Assembly (NCBI GenBank): GCA_910583775.1
Contig: CAJTYD010000037.1
Coordinates: forward strand, 1-27,770
Source: an uncultured Muribaculaceae bacterium
GTDB lineage: Bacteria > Bacteroidota > Bacteroidia > Bacteroidales > Muribaculaceae
Direction: 5' to 3'
DNA length: 27,770 nucleotides
The notes under the pieces were generated by a model. It searched no databases. It was not told the origin of the DNA and saw nothing but the letters and a program-made list of their open reading frames with translations. How positions within the stretch are numbered: the stretch's first letter is position 1; each line of letters starts with the position of its first letter. Position numbers and translations under genes: made by a program. Of this stretch, positions 17,120 to 24,481 are shown piece after piece.

Positions 17120-18601
17120 TCAATATGCCTTGGCAAACAATACTCTCCTTGCTGATGGTTTGCCCGTAACCATATCTGTTCCGGGGGTAAGGTCTCCTTC
17201 AAAGGGTATGCATCGTATCGTTGCCTTTGTGTCTTCTTTTATCTTCTCCTCTGTTTCGGTCGTGCCGTCCCAGTGGGCAAGAATGAAATAACCTTCTTCG
17301 ATTTTCTTCTTGAATTCATCGTAGGCGTCGACTTCGATGGTTCTCTCTTGGCGCATCTTCAACGCTTTATTGAAAAGATTTTCCTGTATTTCGTCAAGAA
17401 GGCTCTTTACGACTCCTGCGATTCCTTCGATAGGCAATGTCTCCTTTTCAAGGGTGTCTCGGCGCATCAGTTCAACTGTTCCCTCCTCGAGGTCGCGCTG
17501 ACCGATGGCAAGGCGGATTGGAACGCCCTTTACCTCGTAGTCGGCAAACTTGAAACCGGGGCGCTTGTTATCGGCATCGTCATATTTGACACTGATGCCA
17601 AGCGCTTTCAGTTCTTCAACAATAGGCATAACCTTTTCTGAAATAGCCTTCAGGCCCTCTTCATTCTTGTAGATCGGCACGATTACTACCTGAATCGGAG
17701 CAAGTTTCGGAGGAAGAACAAGACCGTTGTCATCACTGTGGGTCATGATGAGAGCTCCCATCAGTCGGGTTGACACTCCCCAGGAATTAGCCCATACATA
17801 TTCCGGTTTATTGTCTTTATTCATGAAGGTCACATCGAATGCTTTCGCGAAATTCTGTCCGAGGTTGTGCGATGTTCCGCTCTGGAGGGCTTTGCCGTCC
17901 TGCATCATGGCCTCGATGGTATATGTGTTGAGGGCTCCGGCAAATCTTTCGTTTGCACTCTTGGTTCCCTTTATGACGGGCATTGCCATATATTTCTCAG
18001 CGAAATCGCCATAAAGATTGATCATCTGGATTGTGCGGGCTTCTGACTCCTCGGCTGTGGCATGCGCGCAATGGCCCTCCTGCCAGAGGAACTCGGATGT
18101 GCGGAGGAACATGCGGGTGCGCATCTCCCAGCGCATCACGTTTGCCCACTGGTTTACGAGCAAAGGTAGATCTCTGTAGGATGTGATCCAGTTCTTGTAG
18201 GTTCCCCAGATTATTGTTTCCGACGTAGGCCTTACGATTAATTCCTCCTCGAGACGGGCTGCAGGATCGACGATCACACCGTTGCCGTCGGGATCATTTT
18301 TGAGACGATAGTGAGTCACAACGGCACATTCCTTGGCGAATCCCTCGACATGCTCCGCTTCGCGGCAAAGAAACGATTTTGGTATAAGCAACGGGAAATA
18401 TGCATTCTGCACTCCTGTTTCCTTGAACATGCGGTCAAGGGTCTGCTGCATTTTTTCCCAGATTGCATAGCCGTAGGGCTTGATAACCATACAGCCGCGC
18501 ACAGCCGATTGCTCTGCCAAATCTGCTTTGACAACCAGCTCGTTATACCATTGTGAATAATTATCCGAACGTTTTGTAAAGTTCTTTAATTCCTTTGCCA
18601 T
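17120..18601 (-). CDS. proS: Prolyl-tRNA synthetase, archaeal/eukaryotic-type
   Basis: Charges tRNA-Pro with proline; class II synthetase. The 493 residues and the motifs fit the short archaeal/eukaryotic type that lacks the INS editing domain of the E. coli form: the N-terminus TKRSDNYSQWYNELVVKADL, RPTSETIIWGTYKNW, RWEMRTRMFLRTSEFLWQEGH (motif 2), and SWGVSTRLMGALIMTHSDDNG (motif 3). It ends in the terminal Tyr typical of this type (LFAKAY). The ATG at 18601 gives the canonical N-terminus and is preceded by an A-rich stretch with no Shine-Dalgarno sequence. It opens a minus-strand run with the S9 peptidase, the six-TM protein and miaA. This type is usual in Bacteroidota. Confidence 0.97.
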   Translation of the reverse strand: MAKELKNFTKRSDNYSQWYNELVVKADLAEQSAVRGCMVIKPYGYAIWEKMQQTLDRMFKETGVQNAYFPLLIPKSFLCREAEHVEGFAKECAVVTHYRLKNDPDGNGVIVDPAARLEEELIVRPTSETIIWGTYKNWITSYRDLPLLVNQWANVMRWEMRTRMFLRTSEFLWQEGHCAHATAEESEARTIQMINLYGDFAEKYMAMPVIKGTKSANERFAGALNTYTIEAMMQDGKALQSGTSHNLGQNFAKAFDVTFMNKDNKPEYVWANSWGVSTRLMGALIMTHSDDNGLVLPPKLAPIQVVIVPIYKNEEGLKAISEKVMPIVEELKALGISVKYDDADNKRPGFKFADYEVKGVPIRLAIGQRDLEEGTVELMRRDTLEKETLPIEGIAGVVKSLLDEIQENLFNKALKMRQERTIEVDAYDEFKKKIEEGYFILAHWDGTTETEEKIKEDTKATIRCIPFEGDLTPGTDMVTGKPSARRVLFAKAY

Positions 18602-18686
18602 TTTTTATTTCCTAAAAGTTGTTATTGGTTCCGACAGATGTCGAAGCTAAACATTCAATAAATCAAATGATTAATCCGCTGACTTC

Positions 18687-18707
18687 TCAACAGTGACTGC
18701 CTGTTGA
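18687..18707 (-). promoter_or_regulatory. Hairpin in the proS leader
   Basis: TCAACAG (18687-18693) pairs with CTGTTGA (18701-18707) around a 7-nt loop. It lies about 20-40 nt into the predicted leader of proS and is flanked on the transcript by the similar stretches TCAGCCGATT and TCAGCGGATT. A regulatory role is inference. Confidence 0.3.
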
Positions 18708-18731
18708 AAAATCGGCTGATTTCCATTATTG

Positions 18732-18739
18732 CAAAATTA
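18732..18739 (-). promoter_or_regulatory. Putative Bacteroidales -7 element for proS
   Basis: On the minus strand it reads TAATTTTG, a full match to TAnnTTTG, placing the transcript start about 125 nt before the proS ATG. There is no TTTG at -33. Instead, AATACTATCAGTATT (18753-18767, a 6-bp dyad) lies there and could be a regulator site. Confidence 0.45.
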
Positions 18740-18924
18740 CTAAATAAAGCTGAATACTGATAGTATTTTTGAGAAAAAGTGATATTAAATTTTGCACTAA
18801 TTTCAGTTTGGAGCCAGTCTTTACTATTTCGAAAGCTTAAATGAACCCTTTCCTCCGCTTATTCTATCTGTTTAGTGCTTGTTATTAACCTTTAGTTCTG
18901 CCTCATCTAAATCTTATCTAAATT

Positions 18925-19200
18925 TCAATATCGGGATCTTGATTGCAAAGTTACTTCCACATTCCCGTCCCCTGAATTTTTAAGTCTTACGGCATGGTCG
19001 GTCTGTATGATTTTAGCCGATTCCATCGAAAAATTCTCAATCTCGAAACTGTCGGCATAGAATATCTGTGGACGCAGTGTGTTATCAAATCCAACAGGAT
19101 TCGATAATTTAATGATTCGATTTTTTGGTCCGGCTGTTTTTTTTTGTAGCGGATTGCTCGAATCCTCTACCCAAGATGCCATAAGTTTAAGTTCGGTCAT
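18925..19200 (-). CDS. Small protein of unknown function at the end of the ddl-ileS-lspA operon
   Basis: 91 residues, not recognised. It begins 16 bp after the stop of the DUF4296 gene on the same strand, the spacing seen throughout this operon. There is no signal peptide and no membrane segment. The composition is that of an ordinary soluble protein, with probable beta strands near IENFSMESAKIIQTDHAVRL and NVEVTL towards the C-terminus and a basic stretch (QKKTAGPKNRIIK, 19-31). An overlapping plus-strand frame is a weaker candidate because no transcript is expected there. The call rests on operon position and composition, not on homology. Confidence 0.55.
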   Translation of the reverse strand: MTELKLMASWVEDSSNPLQKKTAGPKNRIIKLSNPVGFDNTLRPQIFYADSFEIENFSMESAKIIQTDHAVRLKNSGDGNVEVTLQSRSRY

Positions 19201-19216
19201 GGAGATCTGTCAGCTT

Positions 19217-20170
19217 TTATTTTCCAGAGGCAATTGTACCGGCTGGGGTAATCGGGTTACCTGTTTTAGGCATTTTCTTCAAAACGGGCTTTACCGGAGG
19301 AGCCATTTTAGCCTTAGGAGAAACTATGATTTTTTCTTCATTTATCTCTAACTCTTTTCCCGATGAAATGGGACTTTCTTCGGAAATCGTGTCTTTTTGA
19401 GTGATGGCTTTTTTTCTGAAAGCTCCGGCATAATTGTGTTGCGAATGAATATGATAGTATTGCACGCTATCGAAAGGAAGCGTCTCAAGCGAAATACTGT
19501 CGACCCACATCGGCATCTCCCCTTTTGAATTTATCCGATAATAGCCATAGATTCTCTTGACAGCCTTACCGGTATCTGTCTGGAGGGTAATGTCTATCCT
19601 TTTATTGCCCATGCCGTTTCTGGAGATATACGAAGTCGATCCGTTGTCGTAATCAACTCCGAATAAAAGATCGCCGCCGGAATTAGAACGAAGCCGCATT
19701 TTCCATATAAGCTGGTCGCCCTTTTCGATTTCCGTTGCTGGAATGGAGAATGTGATGTTGTCTGTGTTTGACAGTTCGTTAATCATCAGATGGCGTGAAT
19801 ATGGCCAAAGATCGTTTGCCCGCAGGATCTCTTCGCTGCCTGTAGAAGCTTTCTGCCTTTTGATAAGTTCTTTGTCTACTTCGGCATAGAGTTTCTGGTA
19901 TTCGTCGATATTGCGGCCATACCATGTCATGGTGCTGTCGAAATCAGCCTTCGAGATATTATGCTTTTCGAGAATATACGCGGTGAGCCTCTCTTTCGTT
20001 ATTGTTCTTGCTTCATTATATCCTTGTGTCTGAATATAAGATTCCGCAGTTTCCATATCAGCGATCAGACCGACCATTTTCTTTTCACTGAGAACCCCCT
20101 CGGGCTTGTCGTTGCATGCCGCCAAAAGACCCAGGGCCAAACCTAAGGGTATGCACAATATCTTCTTCAT
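19217..20170 (-). CDS. DUF4296 domain lipoprotein
   Basis: Envelope lipoprotein of unknown function, 317 residues. The N-terminus is a lipoprotein signal with lipobox LLAAC, the lipidated residue being Cys19. Residues about 22-110 are the DUF4296 domain typical of Bacteroidota: PEGVLSEKKMVGLIADMETAESYI, then the mostly helical ILEKHNISKADFDSTMTWYGRNIDEYQKLYAEV. Residues 120-250 look beta-rich and the C-terminus is Lys/Pro-rich, low in complexity and probably disordered. It starts 9 bp after lspA, the enzyme that would cleave its signal peptide, and this lspA-DUF4296 neighbourhood recurs in the phylum as I recall. A direct functional link to lspA is inferred from position only. Confidence 0.88.
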   Translation of the reverse strand: MKKILCIPLGLALGLLAACNDKPEGVLSEKKMVGLIADMETAESYIQTQGYNEARTITKERLTAYILEKHNISKADFDSTMTWYGRNIDEYQKLYAEVDKELIKRQKASTGSEEILRANDLWPYSRHLMINELSNTDNITFSIPATEIEKGDQLIWKMRLRSNSGGDLLFGVDYDNGSTSYISRNGMGNKRIDITLQTDTGKAVKRIYGYYRINSKGEMPMWVDSISLETLPFDSVQYYHIHSQHNYAGAFRKKAITQKDTISEESPISSGKELEINEEKIIVSPKAKMAPPVKPVLKKMPKTGNPITPAGTIASGK

Positions 20171-20179
20171 CAGAATCTT

Positions 20180-20881
20180 TTATTTCTTATTCTTAGGGGA
20201 CTTCGTATCTTTGTTTTCCTCTTTCTCTCCTATTGAACGGAAAGCGACGGTGACATCCTTTGAATAAAAGAATATCAATAAAGCCACTCCGACGCATATC
20301 GATGCGTCCGCTACATTGAAAATATATGCGAAGAATTCAAAATATCTTCCTCCGACCAAAGGCATCCAGTCGGGCCAGTAAAAATCGAAGAAGGGGAAAT
20401 AGAACATATCCACTACTCTGCCTTCAAACCAGCTTGAATATCCCCCTTCAGCAGGAAACATCTGAGCAATCTGAGGCGGCATAGGATCGTTAAATATCTC
20501 GCCGTAGAATATGCAGTCGAATATATTTCCGGCGGCTCCGGCCGTTATCATTGCCATTGCCACGATAAAGCCCTTTCGTAATCCTGGAAGATCCTTAATC
20601 TTGACTATGAACCAGATAAAGAGAATGACCGCTATTATTCTTCCGAATGTCAGGAAAAGCTTGTTCCATAGTTCAAGACCAAACGCCATGCCGTTATTCT
20701 CGATAAACTTAAGGTGGAACCACGGTGTTATCTCCAGATCCTCTCCAAGATAAAAATTGGTTTTTATCCATATTTTTAGAATCTGGTCGGCAATGACTAT
20801 GGCTATGCAGACGATAAGCGCAAGACATCCGGTTGAAATACCGGATATCCTGCGTTTGTCTTTAAGATCGGTTATTTCCAT
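20180..20881 (-). CDS. lspA: Lipoprotein signal peptidase (signal peptidase II)
   Basis: Inner-membrane aspartic peptidase that removes signal peptides from diacylglyceryl-modified prolipoproteins. Catalytic aspartates are Asp158 in GRVVDMFYFP and Asp192 in FNVADASI. Other conserved stretches are ENNGMAFGL (61-69) and ITAGAAGNIFD (112-122). Four membrane segments are seen. The 233 residues exceed the roughly 165 of the E. coli enzyme because of an N-terminal extension, an extracytoplasmic insertion (about 123-180) rich in aromatic residues, and a charged C-terminal tail; long forms are usual in Bacteroidota. Its ATG shares one base with the ileS stop (TAATG), so translation is probably coupled. 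Confidence 0.96.
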   Translation of the reverse strand: MEITDLKDKRRISGISTGCLALIVCIAIVIADQILKIWIKTNFYLGEDLEITPWFHLKFIENNGMAFGLELWNKLFLTFGRIIAVILFIWFIVKIKDLPGLRKGFIVAMAMITAGAAGNIFDCIFYGEIFNDPMPPQIAQMFPAEGGYSSWFEGRVVDMFYFPFFDFYWPDWMPLVGGRYFEFFAYIFNVADASICVGVALLIFFYSKDVTVAFRSIGEKEENKDTKSPKNKK

Positions 20882-23800
20882 TATCTTCTGGTTATTCTGA
20901 TCCTGACTGTCTCGCCATCGATATCAAGATCTGTCACATCTTTGTTGTCGTCGACATCAAGGAAAGAAATAGATTCGGCAAGTACCTGAGCCGCGATATA
21001 GTCGCCAAACTGATCAAGAGCCTCTTTGACAGAATCATTGTCCGATAATTCGACCTTGACTTTATCCGTGATCTCGAACTCGGAAGTCTTGCGGATATTC
21101 TGGATACGGTTGATAAGTTCACGGGCCGTTCCCTCGTTTTTGAGTTCCGGAGTGACTGTTACGTCAAGAGCGACTGTAATGTTGTTGTCGTTTGCGACAA
21201 GCCATCCCGGAATATCCTCGGGAATGATATCAACCTCCTCAAGGGTGATGACCGGTTTCTCATCGAATTCCTCGAATGTATAGGAGCCGGCTTTCTCCAG
21301 CTCGGCCATCTGTTTCTGGCTCATACCCGTGATGGCTTTTCCGAGATCTTTCATGATCTTGCCGTATTTGGGACCGAGTTTCTTGAAATCAGCCTTTACT
21401 CTCTTAACCAGGCCGCTCTCCTCATTGTCAACAAGTTTGAGCTCCTTGACGTTTACCTCATCAAGTACAATTTTTGAAATAGCCTCGATGGCTGCTTTCT
21501 GACGGGCATCCATTACGGGAATAAGGATTGTCTGAAGCGGCTGTCTCACCTTTATGTTCGATTTGCGTCTCAAGGCAAGCACATTGGTGGTGATTATCTG
21601 GGCGTCGGCCATACGTTTTTCAAGATCCTTGTCGATCAAGGCATTGTCGCTTATTGGGAAATCAGAAAGATGAACCGACTGATAACCCTCTTTTTCGCCG
21701 GATGGCTTCATGAGATCTGAATAAAGTCGGTCGGCATAGAATGGGGCGAACGGTGCCATAAGCTGGGCTACTGTCTTCAGACAGGTATAGAGTGTCTGAT
21801 ATGCCGAAAGTTTGTCATCGTTCATCTGTCCTGCCCAGAAGCGCTTGCGGTTTAATCTTACATACCAGTTGCTGAGATGGTCATTGACAAATTCGTCGAT
21901 GGCACGGGCGGCTTTAGTCGGCTCGTAGTCATCAAGGTCGCTTTCTACTTCTGCCACAAGTGAATTGAGAAGCGAGAGGACCCAGCGGTCGATCTCAGGA
22001 CGTTTTTCAGCAGGAAGCTGAGGTTCTGTCCCTATAAAACCGTCTACGTTTGCATACAGAGTAAAGAACTTATAGGTGTTGTATAATGTCGAGAAAAGCT
22101 TGCGGCTTACCTCGGCAACTCCTTCTTCGTCATACTTGAGGTTGTCCCAGGGGGATGAGTTGGAAATCATGTACCATCTCACGGGGTCGCTTCCGAATTT
22201 CTCTATGTTGCCGAAAGGATCTATCGCGTTGCCGAGACGTTTCGACATCTTGTTGCCGTTCTTGTCAAGGACGAGTCCGTTGGATATAACGGCTTTGTAG
22301 GCTACTGAGTCGAAAACCATTCCGGCTATCGCATGGAGTGTGAAGAACCATCCTCGGGTCTGGTCTACGCCTTCGGCGATGAAATCGGCTGGATAAACCT
22401 CCTTGGAGTCAAGAAGTTCCTTGTTCTCGAAAGGATAGTGGATCTGTGCGTATGGCATAGCGCCTGAGTCAAACCAGACGTCAATGAGGTCTGTCTCGCG
22501 TTTCATCGGTTTGCCGTCAGCCGAGACGAGGATTATGTCGTCGACGTACGGACGGTGGGCGTCGATCAGGTCATAATTCTCTTTTGTATATTTACCGGGA
22601 ACGAATCCTTTATCCTTTAACGGATTTGATTCCATCACTCCTGCTTTCACGGCTTTGTCGATCTCGTTGCTGAGTTCTTCATACGAGCCGATGCATATCT
22701 CCTCTTTGCCGTCTTCAGTTCGCCAGATCGGGAGCGGTGTGCCCCAGTATCTTGAGCGCGACAGGTTCCAGTCCTGAACGTTTTCAAGCCATTTGCCGAA
22801 TCTTCCGGTTCCGGTTGAGGCTGGTTTCCATTTGATCTGAGAGTTAAGTTTGATGAGTCGCTCTCTCGCCATCGGAGTCCTGATGAACCAGCTGTCGAGT
22901 GGATAATAGATCACCGGTTTGTCGGTGCGCCAGCAATGGGGATAGTTGTGGACATGTTTTTCCGTGCGGAAAACGTCTCCGTTCTGCTTCATGTCCATGC
23001 AGAGACGCACATTGAGGTCTTCCGCTTTGCTTGCGGCTGCCTCGTCGTATTTCCCTCCTGCATTAAACTGAGGATCGTATGCGTTTTTGACATACTCTCC
23101 GGCGTGAACGCTATATGCTTCCACATTGACGCATTTCTCTACAAATTCCTCGGCAAGGTCAGGGATGACGTAGAACTTTCCCTGCAGATCGACCATCGGG
23201 CGAGTTTCCCCGCGCTTGTTGATCATGAAGAGTGCGGGGATATTGGCGGCTTTTGCTACTTTGGCGTCGTCGGCACCGAAAGTGGGGGCGATATGAACTA
23301 TACCGGTACCGTCGTCGGTGGTGACATAGTCTCCCGGAATCACTCTGAAGGCCTCTTCTTCCATCTCTATGAATGAGTCCTTGCCTACCTTATAGATCTT
23401 CTCAGGATGGGCTTCGGCATATTTCTTAATGAAATCGGCTGAATGTTCGTCAAGTTTTTCGGTGGGTTTCACCCAAGGCATCAGCTGTGAATATTTCATA
23501 CCCACGAGATCCGCACCCTTGTAGATGCCAACGATCTGATAGGGTATGACTTTGTCACCGGGTTTATAGTCATCAAGGGGCTTGTTCTCACCTTCTTTCT
23601 TGAAATATGAATTCAGAAGGTCTTTAGCGATCACCGCCGTCAGTTTCTCTCCGTTATAAGGATTGAATGTGCGTACGGCGAGATACTCGAATTTGGGACC
23701 GACGCAAAGCGCGGTATTCGAGGGAAGCGTCCATGGAGTTGTTGTCCATGCCAGAAAGCAGGGACGTCCCCAGCCGTTCATCTCTTCCTTAGGATTCAGA

Positions 23801-24450
23801 ATCGTGAATAGAGCCGTAGCCGTGAGATCCTTGACATCGCGATAGCATCCCGGCTGATTCAGCTCGTGGGAGCTAAGTCCTGTTCCTGCGGCGGGAGAAT
23901 AAGGCTGGATGGTATAACCCTTGTAGAGATAACCCTTGTCATAAAGCTGACGGAGAAGCCACCAGACGGATTCTATATAACGGTTGTCGTAGGTGATATA
24001 GGGATCGTCAAGATCAACCCAATATCCCATTTTATGGGTCAGGTCGGTCCATTCTTTCGTATATTTCATCACTTCACGACGGCATGCGGCGTTATATTCA
24101 TCAACAGATATCTTCTTGCCGATATCCTCTTTTGTGATTCCGAGTGTCTTTTCAACGCCAAGTTCCACAGGAAGTCCGTGAGTGTCCCATCCCGCTTTTC
24201 TCTTGACATGAAATCCTTTCATGGTCTTATAGCGGCAAATGATATCTTTTATGGTACGGGCCATGACGTGGTGGATACCCGGCATACCGTTGGCCGACGG
24301 CGGTCCCTCATAGAAAACGAAGGTCGGGCATCCCTCCCTCTCTTTCATACTGGATTCAAATAATGAATTTGCATCCCAAAGTTCCAGCATCTCTTTGTTG
24401 ATGTCGGAAAGATTCAACTGCTTGCTATATTCCTTGAAATTTTTGCTCAT
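20881..24450 (-). CDS. ileS: Isoleucyl-tRNA synthetase, IleRS2-like with GIHH signature
   Basis: Charges tRNA-Ile; class I synthetase with CP1 editing domain. The 1189 residues and the sequence style fit the eukaryote-like IleRS2 branch rather than the roughly 940-residue E. coli type. PPSANGMPGIHH aligns with the HIGH region of other enzymes (PPYANGDIHIGH), and the motif here reads Gly58-Ile59-His60-His61, so positions 1 and 3 of HIGH are exchanged. The KMSKS loop is KMSKR (734-738), also IleRS2-like. The editing region includes the TTTPWTLPSN stretch. The C-terminal 200 residues are the tRNA-binding part. It is 31 bp after the ddl-like gene and overlaps lspA by one base. It appears to be the housekeeping ileS, given its operon; another copy elsewhere cannot be excluded. 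Confidence 0.97.
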   Translation of the reverse strand: MSKNFKEYSKQLNLSDINKEMLELWDANSLFESSMKEREGCPTFVFYEGPPSANGMPGIHHVMARTIKDIICRYKTMKGFHVKRKAGWDTHGLPVELGVEKTLGITKEDIGKKISVDEYNAACRREVMKYTKEWTDLTHKMGYWVDLDDPYITYDNRYIESVWWLLRQLYDKGYLYKGYTIQPYSPAAGTGLSSHELNQPGCYRDVKDLTATALFTILNPKEEMNGWGRPCFLAWTTTPWTLPSNTALCVGPKFEYLAVRTFNPYNGEKLTAVIAKDLLNSYFKKEGENKPLDDYKPGDKVIPYQIVGIYKGADLVGMKYSQLMPWVKPTEKLDEHSADFIKKYAEAHPEKIYKVGKDSFIEMEEEAFRVIPGDYVTTDDGTGIVHIAPTFGADDAKVAKAANIPALFMINKRGETRPMVDLQGKFYVIPDLAEEFVEKCVNVEAYSVHAGEYVKNAYDPQFNAGGKYDEAAASKAEDLNVRLCMDMKQNGDVFRTEKHVHNYPHCWRTDKPVIYYPLDSWFIRTPMARERLIKLNSQIKWKPASTGTGRFGKWLENVQDWNLSRSRYWGTPLPIWRTEDGKEEICIGSYEELSNEIDKAVKAGVMESNPLKDKGFVPGKYTKENYDLIDAHRPYVDDIILVSADGKPMKRETDLIDVWFDSGAMPYAQIHYPFENKELLDSKEVYPADFIAEGVDQTRGWFFTLHAIAGMVFDSVAYKAVISNGLVLDKNGNKMSKRLGNAIDPFGNIEKFGSDPVRWYMISNSSPWDNLKYDEEGVAEVSRKLFSTLYNTYKFFTLYANVDGFIGTEPQLPAEKRPEIDRWVLSLLNSLVAEVESDLDDYEPTKAARAIDEFVNDHLSNWYVRLNRKRFWAGQMNDDKLSAYQTLYTCLKTVAQLMAPFAPFYADRLYSDLMKPSGEKEGYQSVHLSDFPISDNALIDKDLEKRMADAQIITTNVLALRRKSNIKVRQPLQTILIPVMDARQKAAIEAISKIVLDEVNVKELKLVDNEESGLVKRVKADFKKLGPKYGKIMKDLGKAITGMSQKQMAELEKAGSYTFEEFDEKPVITLEEVDIIPEDIPGWLVANDNNITVALDVTVTPELKNEGTARELINRIQNIRKTSEFEITDKVKVELSDNDSVKEALDQFGDYIAAQVLAESISFLDVDDNKDVTDLDIDGETVRIRITRR

Positions 24451-24481
24451 AATGGGCTAATATATATTGGTCTTTTTATTA

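Larger units (their letters stand above)
18602..18924. other. Intergenic region: end of the ddl operon and leader of proS
   Basis: 323 bp with no convincing gene. On the minus strand it holds the 3' end of the ddl-ileS-lspA transcript and then the proS promoter and leader. Visible elements are a -7 box (18732-18739), a dyad just upstream of it (18753-18767), a leader hairpin (18687-18707) and a CGACAGATGTCG near-palindrome (18632-18643). No strong terminator for the upstream operon was found. Confidence 0.55.

Noticed and set aside
18602..18726. T-box or proline attenuator leader for proS
   Set aside because: No T-box sequence or specifier structure is seen, and the short upstream frame (ATG at 18724-18726) has no Pro codons.
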